From a bacterium (GTDB taxonomy: Bacteria > Actinomycetota > Acidimicrobiia > Acidimicrobiales > CATQHL01): a DNA stretch of 9,417 nucleotides. This document shows positions 1 to 5,523 of this stretch, one piece after another. Position numbers and translations under genes: made by a program. Within the stretch, counting starts at the first letter, position 1; each line of letters opens with the position of its first letter. The stretch is from positions 1 to 9,417 of the forward strand of contig JAPONU010000208.1 in NCBI GenBank assembly GCA_026713745.1, written 5' to 3'. Under the pieces are notes generated by a model. That model did no database searches and was not told the origin of the DNA. It saw only the letters and a list, made by a program, of their open reading frames with translations.

Positions 1-1314
1 CGCCGAGGCGGCCATGTTCTGGTCGACGACCTCCACGATGCCCGAGGCGAGGCTCTCCAGGTTCAGGTCGAGGCGCTCGGCCAGCGGTTCGGCCGCTGTC
101 CGGGCGGCACCGACATCCAGCGGCATCTCGCCGCCCAGGAACGCCTCGGCGCTGAGGTATCCCACGAGCAGGTCGGCATCGGTCACTGCGGGCTCGGTGC
201 CGCCGCGCCCGTAGGAGGCCGGCCCGGGGTCGGCCCCCGCCGAGACGGGGCCGACGCGCAGCAGACCGAGGTTGTCGACACGCGCCAGGCTCCCGCCGCC
301 GGCGCCGATCTCCACGAGGTCCACCGACGGCACCAGCACCGGATAGCCGGACCCCTTCTTGAAGCGATAGACCCTGGCGATCTCGAAGGAGGACGTGAGC
401 GACGGTTCGAAATCCTCGATGAGGCAGGCCTTGGCGGTGGTGCCGCCCATGTCGAAGCACAGCAGGCGACCCTCGCCGAGGCGCTGCGAGTACCAGGTTC
501 CGGCCAGAGCCCCCGCCGCCGGGCCCGACTCCACGAGCCGGATCGGCACGCGCGCGGCCTCGGTGGCCGAGACGACTCCCCCGTTGGAGAGCATCATCAG
601 GACCGCGCCCCCGAAGCCCTCGGCCGCGAGCCAGCGCTCCAGGTCGTCCAGGTAGGTGCCCAGCACGGGCATGGCGGCGGCATTGCAGGCCGTCGTCATC
701 ATGCGGGGGTACTCCCGGATCTGCGGCGCCACCTCAGCCGAGAGGCAGACGGGGACGCCCAGGGCCGCGGCCAGGTACTCCCCCGCCGCCCGCTCGTTGA
801 CACCGTTCATGTAGGAGTTCACGAAGCAGACGCCCACGGCTTCCACCCCCGCGGCTGCCAGTTCGGCGGCGATGCGGTCGAGTCCGGCGACCGCCGGGGT
901 GCTCAGCACCTCGCCGCGGGCGTTCACCCGCTCGTCGAGTTCGAGGATCCGCTCCCGCGGGATCGGCGGGTCGGGGAACTCGATCTGCAGGTCGTACATG
1001 TCGTAGCGGTGCTCGTCGCGGATCAACAGCGTGTCGGCGAAACCCTGGGTCACGACGAGCGCCGCACGCCCGGCGCGGCGCTGCACGAGGGCATTGGTGA
1101 CCAGCGTCGTGGCGTGCACGATCGGGGCGGTCACCTCGGCGGCGGTCACCCCGGCACGGCTCAGCACGCTGCCGATGGCCCTGCGCACCGCCTCGAGCGG
1201 GTTGGCGGGCGTCGTCAGTTCCTTGTGCACCGCCACGCGGCCGCTCTCGGCATCCAGAAGGACGGTGTCGGTGAAGGTGCCGCCGATGTCGACGGCGAGG
1301 CGCCAATCAGCCAT
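1..1314 (-). CDS. Hydantoinase/oxoprolinase family protein, HyuA-type subunit (3' end beyond window)
   Basis: Only the N-terminal 438 residues are inside the window; the family usually runs to about 650-700 residues, so the gene continues past the left edge. The family hydrolyses cyclic amides (hydantoins, 5-oxoproline) or carboxylates ketones with ATP; the substrate here cannot be read from sequence. Seen: an ASKHA-like phosphate-binding motif DIGGTFTD (residues 9-16) in the Hydant_A_N part; VHATTLVTNAL (about 66-76); then the hydantoinase A core with ESGPAAG (262-268), FDMGGTTAK (287-295), EIGAGGGS (335-342) and DPGPASYGRGG (362-372). The ATG at 1314 lies inside the end of the cupin gene, an 8-base overlap, so translation is probably coupled. 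A HyuB-type partner, if present, would be downstream outside the window. Family assignment is firm; acetone carboxylase or oxoprolinase-like roles remain open. Confidence 0.95.
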   Translation of the reverse strand, partial: MADWRLAVDIGGTFTDTVLLDAESGRVAVHKELTTPANPLEAVRRAIGSVLSRAGVTAAEVTAPIVHATTLVTNALVQRRAGRAALVVTQGFADTLLIRDEHRYDMYDLQIEFPDPPIPRERILELDERVNARGEVLSTPAVAGLDRIAAELAAAGVEAVGVCFVNSYMNGVNERAAGEYLAAALGVPVCLSAEVAPQIREYPRMMTTACNAAAMPVLGTYLDDLERWLAAEGFGGAVLMMLSNGGVVSATEAARVPIRLVESGPAAGALAGTWYSQRLGEGRLLCFDMGGTTAKACLIEDFEPSLTSSFEIARVYRFKKGSGYPVLVPSVDLVEIGAGGGSLARVDNLGLLRVGPVSAGADPGPASYGRGGTEPAVTDADLLVGYLSAEAFLGGEMPLDVGAARTAAEPLAERLDLNLESLASGIVEVVDQNMAASA

Positions 1315-1747
1315 CCGTCCCGGAGTCCTCCCGCACGGCCCCGGTGGCTGCGGCGGCGGCGGCCATGAGATCCTCACGCGGCGGCGCGAACACGTCCAGG
1401 ATCCAGCACTCGTTGTACTCGTCGTCGCCCACGAAGACGCTGTCACCGTGCCAGACGCCCTTGTAGGCCAGGTACGAGTCGCCCGGGCCCAACACGGTGC
1501 GCTCACCGTCGCCCGGTGGGGCCGACTCGTCGCCGATGCGGAAGTCGAGCGCGCCGCGCACGATGATGCCGAGCTGCTCGTGGTCGGGGTGGTGGTGCAG
1601 GTAGGACCCGGGCGTACCCCCGGCGATGCGCCAGAAGCACAACTGCAGGTCGTCGCCGGTCACGACCCGGCGCCGGAACCCCGGCCGGGCGGTCTCGACG
1701 AACGCATCGTCGTCGAGGAAGAAGACGGTCTGGCGGCTGAGGTCCAT
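1307..1747 (-). CDS. Small single-domain cupin protein
   Basis: 146 residues, one cupin beta-barrel. Cupin motif 1 is seen as GSYLHHHPDHEQLGIIVRG (47-65): His51/His53, Glu57 and Gly65 fit the metal-binding pattern GX5HXHX3-4EX6G. Motif 2 is GPGDSYLAYKGVWHG (87-101) with His100 as the fourth likely ligand. The fold therefore probably binds a divalent metal. The C-terminal tail is Ala-rich and then acidic. The ATG at 1747 is chosen because a good ribosome-binding site (GAAGGGAG, 7-nt spacer) precedes it; the same frame stays open to 2734, but that extension runs through the VOC gene and is not coding. The gene overlaps the hydantoinase start by 8 bases, pointing to a shared role, perhaps in opening or modifying the same substrate. 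Function within the cupin superfamily (dioxygenase, isomerase, binding protein) cannot be decided. Confidence 0.9.
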   Translation of the reverse strand: MDLSRQTVFFLDDDAFVETARPGFRRRVVTGDDLQLCFWRIAGGTPGSYLHHHPDHEQLGIIVRGALDFRIGDESAPPGDGERTVLGPGDSYLAYKGVWHGDSVFVGDDEYNECWILDVFAPPREDLMAAAAAATGAVREDSGTDG

Positions 1748-1754
1748 CTTGTTG

Positions 1755-1762
1755 CTCCCTTC
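1755..1762 (-). promoter_or_regulatory. Ribosome-binding site of the cupin gene
   Basis: GAAGGGAG on the minus strand, 7 nt before the ATG at 1747. It decides the start within a much longer open frame. Confidence 0.8.
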
Positions 1763-1814
1763 GGACTGCGACGCTACGCGAACACGCCGCAATCCACCTG
1801 CGAGACACGTCGCG

Positions 1815-1864
1815 CTGCTCGGCCATGGATTCCGGCCGTCGCCGGAATGACGGGTTGCGAGCAG
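1815..1864. repeat. REP-like palindrome in the VOC-cupin spacer
   Basis: A perfect inverted repeat, attccggc-cgtc-gccggaat (1829-1848; 8-bp arms, 4-nt loop), is flanked by a second inverted pair, ctgctcg (1815-1821) and cgagcag (1858-1864), giving a two-tier stem-loop. The core with its flanks (tgg before, gacg after) resembles a short dispersed repeat found in intergenic regions of many bacteria, and shares the ATTCC...GGAAT layout of neisserial dRS3 elements; that resemblance is from memory. It fills much of the 146-bp spacer between the VOC stop and the cupin start. It might fold in the mRNA between the two genes and affect decay or partial termination. Only one copy is in the window, so its repeat status is inferred. 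Confidence 0.6.
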
Positions 1865-1893
1865 ATCATCAGCGACGGCATCGTGGCGGGGCT

Positions 1894-2379
1894 TCAGTGC
1901 AAGCCGACCTTGGCGAAGCGCTCCCGCTCGGCGGGCAGGTTCAGCGGCTCGACGATGGCCTGATTCTCCGCGTCGCCCCAGTGCTCGGGCGGCACCAACC
2001 ACATCACCTCGAACTCCAGGCCGTCGGGATCGCGGGCGTAGAGGCTCTTGTTGCAGCCGTGATCGCTCGCGCCGACCAGCGCCCCGGTGGCCTGCAGGCG
2101 ACGGCGGGCCTCGTCGAGCGCCTCGAGGGTGGGGACCTCCCAGGCGATGTGGTACAGGCCCACGGTGTGCTGACCCGCTTGGGATGCACCGGCCCTGTCG
2201 CCGACGCTGAAGAAGGCGATGTCGTGATGGTTCTCCGATTCGGGCGCCCGCATGAAGGCGAACGCCCCGCCGGGCCCGTCGATGACCTGCTCGAAGCCCA
2301 GCACGTCCGCGTAGAACTTGGCGTGGCGCCGAGCGTCGCGCACGTAGAGAACGGCGTGGTTCATGCCGGTGATGCGCAT
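1894..2379 (-). CDS. VOC family protein (glyoxalase / extradiol dioxygenase-like)
   Basis: 161 residues, the length of a single-module vicinal-oxygen-chelate protein. Two beta-alpha-beta-beta-beta repeats are visible: the first starts at GMNHAVLYVRDARRHAKFYADVLGF-type sequence (5-29), the second at LYHIAWEV (75-82). Likely metal ligands are His8, His77 and Glu124 in DPDGLEFEVMW (117-127), the usual 2-His-1-Glu set, so it is probably an active metalloenzyme. The C-terminal extension (WLVPPEHWG onward) resembles ring-cleavage dioxygenase-like members more than glyoxalase I, but the substrate is unknown. The ATG at 2379 has a strong ribosome-binding site (GAGGGAG, 5-nt spacer). It is the first gene after a GC-rich hairpin and leads the VOC-cupin-hydantoinase group, which suggests a catabolic role. 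Confidence 0.92.
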   Translation of the reverse strand: MRITGMNHAVLYVRDARRHAKFYADVLGFEQVIDGPGGAFAFMRAPESENHHDIAFFSVGDRAGASQAGQHTVGLYHIAWEVPTLEALDEARRRLQATGALVGASDHGCNKSLYARDPDGLEFEVMWLVPPEHWGDAENQAIVEPLNLPAERERFAKVGLH

Positions 2380-2384
2380 GGTCG

Positions 2385-2391
2385 CTCCCTC
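2385..2391 (-). promoter_or_regulatory. Ribosome-binding site of the VOC gene
   Basis: GAGGGAG on the minus strand, 5 nt before the ATG at 2379. Confidence 0.75.
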
Positions 2392-2414
2392 GTTCGGGTT
2401 CGGTGCGACGGCTC

Positions 2415-2420
2415 AGGATA
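2415..2420 (-). promoter_or_regulatory. Possible -10 box upstream of the VOC gene
   Basis: TATCCT on the minus strand fits the actinobacterial TANNNT -10 pattern and lies 35 nt before the VOC ATG, leaving a leader of about 28 nt that contains the ribosome-binding site. No good -35 is visible; the expected place falls in the GC-rich hairpin. Weak on its own. Confidence 0.3.
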
Positions 2421-2425
2421 ACGCG

Positions 2426-2450
2426 CCGGCCGGCCGTGCCCGCCGGCCGG
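2426..2450 (-). terminator. GC-rich hairpin after the histidine phosphatase gene
   Basis: Perfect 9-bp inverted repeat, CCGGCCGGC and GCCGGCCGG, with a 7-nt loop, starting 18 bases past the stop of the histidine phosphatase gene. There is no T tract on the minus-strand exit side, so it is not a classical intrinsic terminator. Such U-less GC hairpins are common after actinobacterial genes and may pause polymerase or protect the 3' end. It sits between the core ribF block and the VOC-led accessory block. Confidence 0.45.
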
Positions 2451-2468
2451 GGAGCCTCGGCGGCGGGC

Positions 2469-3137
2469 TCAGAGAGCCTCGGTGCGCTCGTTGAAGCCCA
2501 ACAGGACCACCACCGGAGGGACCCGTGCCACGACCGACACCGAGGCTTGGCGCAGATACATGCGCAGGATCCCCGAGGCCTCCCCTCCCAGCGCCCAGGA
2601 CACGATGGCCTTGATGGGGTTGGCGTGCGAGCAGACCAGCACCGTCTGGTTCGCCGATGTGGCCATGAGGTGCTCGCAGGCCGACACGGAGCGGTCATAG
2701 AGATCCGAGAGGGATTCGCCGCCGGTGGGGGCATAGCCGGGATCGGTGCTCCAGGCGTCGATCAACTCCCCCGACGCCAGCGGTACGGGCGTGCCCTCCA
2801 GGGTGCCGTAGTCCATCTCGGCCAGACGGTCCTCGATGATCACGTCCTCGCCGAACCCGGCGTGCACAAGGGACTCGCGGGCACGCCGGCGCGGGCTGCA
2901 GACCACCTTGTCGATCCGCCAGTGCCGGCGCACGTAGTCTCCCGCCTCGACGGCCTGCCGGCGTCCCAGGTCGTCCAACGGCAGGTCGCTGGCACCCTGC
3001 AGCAGGCGCCGGCGGTTCAGATCGGTGCGCCCGTGGCGCAGCAGAACCAGGTAGGTCTCGGGTCCCCGGCCCGAAGCGCTCGGCGGCGTCTCGGCGTCGA
3101 GCGGTTCAGATGCTCTGGGCGATGATCCGCCGGGCAT
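2469..3137 (-). CDS. Histidine phosphatase superfamily protein (phosphoglycerate mutase-like)
   Basis: 222 residues. The phosphohistidine motif LLRHGRTDLN (32-41) has the RHG at 34-36 with His35 as nucleophile; Arg85 in SPRRRARE, Glu107 in LAEMDYGTLEG (general acid region) and His171 in VCSHANPIK complete the active site. So it is probably an active branch-2-like small phosphatase of the GpmB/CobC type rather than a glycolytic mutase; the substrate is unknown. The ATG at 3137 is the nearest usable start: no ATG, GTG or TTG lies in frame between it and the catalytic core, and AAGGA stands 8 nt upstream. That start overlaps the end of ribF by 32 bases and gives a Pro/Ser/Ala-rich N-terminal tail of about 25 residues. 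Cotranscription with ribF is likely; a role on a flavin-related phosphate ester is possible but speculative. Confidence 0.92.
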   Translation of the reverse strand: MPGGSSPRASEPLDAETPPSASGRGPETYLVLLRHGRTDLNRRRLLQGASDLPLDDLGRRQAVEAGDYVRRHWRIDKVVCSPRRRARESLVHAGFGEDVIIEDRLAEMDYGTLEGTPVPLASGELIDAWSTDPGYAPTGGESLSDLYDRSVSACEHLMATSANQTVLVCSHANPIKAIVSWALGGEASGILRMYLRQASVSVVARVPPVVVLLGFNERTEAL

Positions 3138-4044
3138 TCTCCACGTCCTTCTTAAGTTGCGCCGCCAGCGCGTCGATGCCGCTGAAGCGCCGCTCGCTGC
3201 GCAGGAAGCGCAAGAACTCCACCTGCACTTCGTGGCCGTAGAGGTCCCCGTCGAAGTCCAGAAGGTGCGCTTCGAGGATCGAGTGCTCAGCGTGCTCGAA
3301 GAACGTGGGGCGGCGCCCGATGTTGATGGCACAGCCGTAGCGCCGGTCGTCGCTGTCGGTGAAGAACCCCGCGTAGACACCGTCGGCGGGCCACGCCCTG
3401 TCGGTGGCCACGGGAATGTTCGCCGTCGGGAACCCGACGGTGATGCCGCGGCGGTCGCCCTCGATCACCACGCCGCGAATGGCGTAGGGGCGGCCCAGCA
3501 TCTGGGCCACGTCGGCCACCCTGCTGCCGGCCAGCGCCCGGCGGATGGACGTCGAGGACACCGGCTCGGGAGCGAGGGGGAAGTGGTACAGGTCCACCGT
3601 CTCGACTCCGAAACCGCAGCGGGCGCCGGCGACGCGCAGCGTCCCGGCCGAGCCCTCGCGGTCGGCACCGAAGTGGAAGTCCGCACCGGCCACGACCAGC
3701 TTCGTGTTCAACCCGGCTACGAGAACCTCGTCGATGAAGTCCTCCGGCGAGGTGGCGGCCAGCCCGTCGCCGAACGGCAGCACGACGGCTCGCTGCAGGC
3801 CGAGCGACTCGAAGAGGTCGAGCTTCTGGGCCAGATCGGTGAGCAGCAGCGGGGCGTTCTGGGGGCGAAGCGTGAACGCCGGGTGCGTGTCGAACGTGAC
3901 CACCGCGGCACAGAGCCCCTCGGCGGCGGCCCGGTCCACGACCCTGCCGAGGATCTGCTGGTGACCGACGTGGACGCCGTCGAATACGCCGACCGCGACG
4001 GCGGACGGCGGAGAGTCGGTCGGCGGCGAATCCAGAACGAGCAT
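3106..4044 (-). CDS. ribF: Bifunctional riboflavin kinase / FAD synthetase
   Basis: 312 residues, the normal size for bacterial RibF. It phosphorylates riboflavin to FMN and adenylylates FMN to FAD in the cytoplasm. The N-terminal nucleotidyltransferase domain shows GVFDGVHVGHQ (19-29, the HxGH-type ATP site), VVTFDTHP (48-55) and the SSTSIRRAL signature before the linker (near 166-174). The C-terminal riboflavin kinase domain shows RPYAIRGVVIEGDRRG, then GFPTANI (the PTAN metal/ATP motif), DGVYAG, and the catalytic Glu region ILEAHLLDFDGDLYG. All key motifs are present, so both activities are expected. The ATG at 4044 has no clear ribosome-binding site; a TAGCCT hexamer sits 9 nt upstream, so a leaderless or internal promoter start is possible. 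It follows the zinc-ribbon gene by 32 nt. In many bacteria ribF lies near truB/rpsO; that context is not seen here. Confidence 0.97.
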   Translation of the reverse strand: MLVLDSPPTDSPPSAVAVGVFDGVHVGHQQILGRVVDRAAAEGLCAAVVTFDTHPAFTLRPQNAPLLLTDLAQKLDLFESLGLQRAVVLPFGDGLAATSPEDFIDEVLVAGLNTKLVVAGADFHFGADREGSAGTLRVAGARCGFGVETVDLYHFPLAPEPVSSTSIRRALAGSRVADVAQMLGRPYAIRGVVIEGDRRGITVGFPTANIPVATDRAWPADGVYAGFFTDSDDRRYGCAINIGRRPTFFEHAEHSILEAHLLDFDGDLYGHEVQVEFLRFLRSERRFSGIDALAAQLKKDVENARRIIAQSI

Positions 4045-4053
4045 CCGGATGGG

Positions 4054-4059
4054 AGGCTA
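4054..4059 (-). promoter_or_regulatory. Possible -10 box just before ribF
   Basis: TAGCCT on the minus strand, 9 nt before the ribF ATG, the same hexamer as in front of ispH. There is no ribosome-binding site between it and the start. The spacing is slightly long for a leaderless start and no convincing -35 is seen. Confidence 0.3.
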
Positions 4060-4076
4060 CCGGCGCGGTCTCGCCC

Positions 4077-4313
4077 TCAGAGGGCACCGCCGACGAGTTG
4101 CACGATCCGCCAACCCACGTACACGACCGTGGCCACGACGACCAGCCAGAAGTGCCAGGGGGCGCGCGTGTCCTCCTCGTGTGTGCCCGCGTGCTCGCCG
4201 TCTCCGGGGGCCAGGTCGGCCTGCTCGGTGGCCCCGCCACAGGCCGGGCAGGTGCCGCCGGCGTCCAGCGCGGAGGGGGCGAAGTAGCGCTGGCAGGGGC
4301 CGCACCAGGGCAC
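4077..4313 (-). CDS. Small zinc-ribbon, single-pass membrane protein of unknown function
   Basis: 78 residues from a GTG start at 4313. Two CxxC knuckles are visible, WCGPCQRY (Cys4, Cys7) and TCPACGG (Cys22, Cys25), which should bind one zinc. An acidic linker (30-48, with several Glu/Asp/His) leads to one hydrophobic helix, about HFWLVVVATVVYVGWRIVQLV (54-74), near the C-terminus, so the ribbon probably faces the cytoplasm. The frame is open further upstream into the PP2C gene, but GTG 4313 is the first start after that gene's stop (19 nt gap) and puts the first CxxC right at the N-terminus. There is no clear ribosome-binding site, so the exact start is uncertain. I do not recognise a characterised family. 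Its place between the membrane PP2C phosphatase and ribF suggests co-expression, no more. Confidence 0.75.
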   Translation of the reverse strand: MPWCGPCQRYFAPSALDAGGTCPACGGATEQADLAPGDGEHAGTHEEDTRAPWHFWLVVVATVVYVGWRIVQLVGGAL

Positions 4314-4332
4314 GGGCGGTGCTCGGGCGGCG

Positions 4333-5466
4333 CTAGGTGCGGCGGACGGCCAGGATGGCCACGTCGTCACCGAGGGGGGTGTCGCTGAAGTCCCTGGCAG
4401 CCTCCAGTAGGTGTCGGCACAGTTCGCTGGGATCCAGCAGCGGCTCCCGGCGCAGCAGCATGGCCACCCCCTCCTCACCGAACTGGTCGGCGCCGCGGCG
4501 CGCCTCGATGAGGCCGTCGGTGTAGAGCACCGCCAGGTCGCCCCGCATGAGGGGTATCTCACGGCTGAAGTAGCCACTGTCCCGCTCCAGCATCAGCAAC
4601 GGTCCCGTGGCGTTGAGCGGCAACACCTCGCGCTGGTGCCACAGCCACGCCGTGGGGTGTCCGGCGGAGGCGTAGCGCACCGTCCCGGCGCCGGTGTCGA
4701 ACACCAGCACCACCAGTGAGATGAACTCCTCGGTGCGCTCCACGTTGAACATCTGCCGGTTGAGTTCCTCGATGGCCTGCGCCGGGTCGCGGAACTGGCG
4801 CAGGAACACCCGCATGAGGTACTTCGCCTGGAAGGCCGTGATGGAGGACTCGATGCCCTTGCCGGCCACGTCGCCGATAACCGCGGCCAGACGGCCCGGC
4901 GCCACCTCGAACACGTCGAAGAAGTCCCCGGCCATGAGCCCCGAACCCGCCAGGTAGACCTGCCCGACGGCGAAGCCCTCGAAGCTGGCCTGGTCCTCCG
5001 GCGCCAGCCGGCCCGCCCACGCTCGCGGCGCCAGTTCTTCCTGTGCCAGCGCCTCCTGGGCCCGCCGCTCGATGTCGAACCGCTCCCGGGCCATCCGGAA
5101 CTCGCTGCCCGACTTCCGCCCCCACATCATCGTCAACGCCGCCGGCACCCCCACCACCAGCATCAGGACCGTCCAGAACTCGGTGTCGGTGGTGACCAGG
5201 AACAGCGCGATGATCGCCAGCAGCAGGTACAGCGAGGCAGCGTGGAGGTCGCGCAGGAAACCGGAGCGGGCCAGCGCCTCCGCGGCGTGGGCCTCCTCGC
5301 CGTCACCGTCTCCGTCGGACTCGGTGGATCCGTCGTCCTCCCGGCGGCTCGCCATGGCCCCGCGGACCTGCTGGTAGAAGCGCCACCGGTAGCGGGCGAT
5401 GCGCCCCCAACTGAAGCTGGCCACGAAGCAGAGGGCCGCGGTGATGCCGAGGATGATCTCCTGCAC
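4333..5466 (-). CDS. Membrane-anchored PP2C-type (SpoIIE/RsbU-like) serine phosphatase
   Basis: 377 residues. An N-terminal hydrophobic segment (about 4-20), a basic then strongly acidic stretch (24-62), and two more hydrophobic helices (about 77-92 and 97-114) precede a short charged, possibly coiled-coil linker (120-145). The SpoIIE/PP2C domain follows: VYLAGSGLMAGDFFDVF (170-186), VIGDVAGKGIESS (196-208), SAGHPTA (267-273), LYTDGLIEAR (314-323) and GDDVAILAVRR (366-376). Asp181, Asp199, Asp317 and Asp368 are the likely metal ligands, so it should be an active Mn/Mg phosphatase. Related proteins dephosphorylate anti-sigma-factor antagonists in partner-switching. No anti-sigma or STAS gene lies nearby, so the target is unknown. 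The usual GGD is AGD here, a mild variant. Start: GTG 5466 with GGAG only 3 nt upstream, or leaderless from the TAGATT box. Confidence 0.93.
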   Translation of the reverse strand: MQEIILGITAALCFVASFSWGRIARYRWRFYQQVRGAMASRREDDGSTESDGDGDGEEAHAAEALARSGFLRDLHAASLYLLLAIIALFLVTTDTEFWTVLMLVVGVPAALTMMWGRKSGSEFRMARERFDIERRAQEALAQEELAPRAWAGRLAPEDQASFEGFAVGQVYLAGSGLMAGDFFDVFEVAPGRLAAVIGDVAGKGIESSITAFQAKYLMRVFLRQFRDPAQAIEELNRQMFNVERTEEFISLVVLVFDTGAGTVRYASAGHPTAWLWHQREVLPLNATGPLLMLERDSGYFSREIPLMRGDLAVLYTDGLIEARRGADQFGEEGVAMLLRREPLLDPSELCRHLLEAARDFSDTPLGDDVAILAVRRT

Positions 5467-5474
5467 GAACTCCG

Positions 5475-5480
5475 AATCTA
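5475..5480 (-). promoter_or_regulatory. Possible -10 box before the PP2C phosphatase gene
   Basis: TAGATT on the minus strand (TANNNT pattern), 8 nt before the GTG at 5466, would place the transcript start at or next to the start codon. No clear -35 is seen. The nearby GGAG is too close to the codon for a usual ribosome-binding site. Confidence 0.35.
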
Positions 5481-5482
5481 CT

Positions 5483-5502
5483 CGGCCCCTGTCTCGGGGC
5501 CG
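5483..5502 (-). terminator. Hairpin in the der-PP2C spacer
   Basis: Perfect 7-bp inverted repeat CGGCCCC / GGGGCCG with a 6-nt loop (GAGACA on the minus strand) in the 57-bp gap after the der stop. There is no T tract. It could attenuate read-through from der or be part of the PP2C gene's promoter region. Confidence 0.35.
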
Positions 5503-5523
5503 TTGCCCGCCGCCGGGGTCGGC

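Noticed and set aside
1307..2734. A single 475-aa minus-strand open frame covering the cupin gene and beyond
   Set aside because: Only the last 146 residues are a recognisable protein with a good ribosome-binding site. The upstream part reads the VOC gene in the wrong frame and the palindromic spacer as low-complexity sequence.
4045..4076. An FMN riboswitch upstream of ribF
   Set aside because: The space before ribF is 32 bp, too short for the multi-stem RFN element, and no such conserved elements are seen.
3157..4287. A 376-codon plus-strand open frame opposite ribF
   Set aside because: It is a mirror of ribF codons with no recognisable domain.
4057..4305. An 82-codon Arg-rich minus-strand frame overlapping the zinc-ribbon gene
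   Set aside because: It lacks any motif, while the other frame shows two CxxC knuckles and a transmembrane helix.
5483..5502. A riboswitch or a canonical terminator in the der-PP2C gap
   Set aside because: The gap is only 57 bp with one 7-bp hairpin and no T tract, too short for a known riboswitch. It is kept only as a weak hairpin feature.
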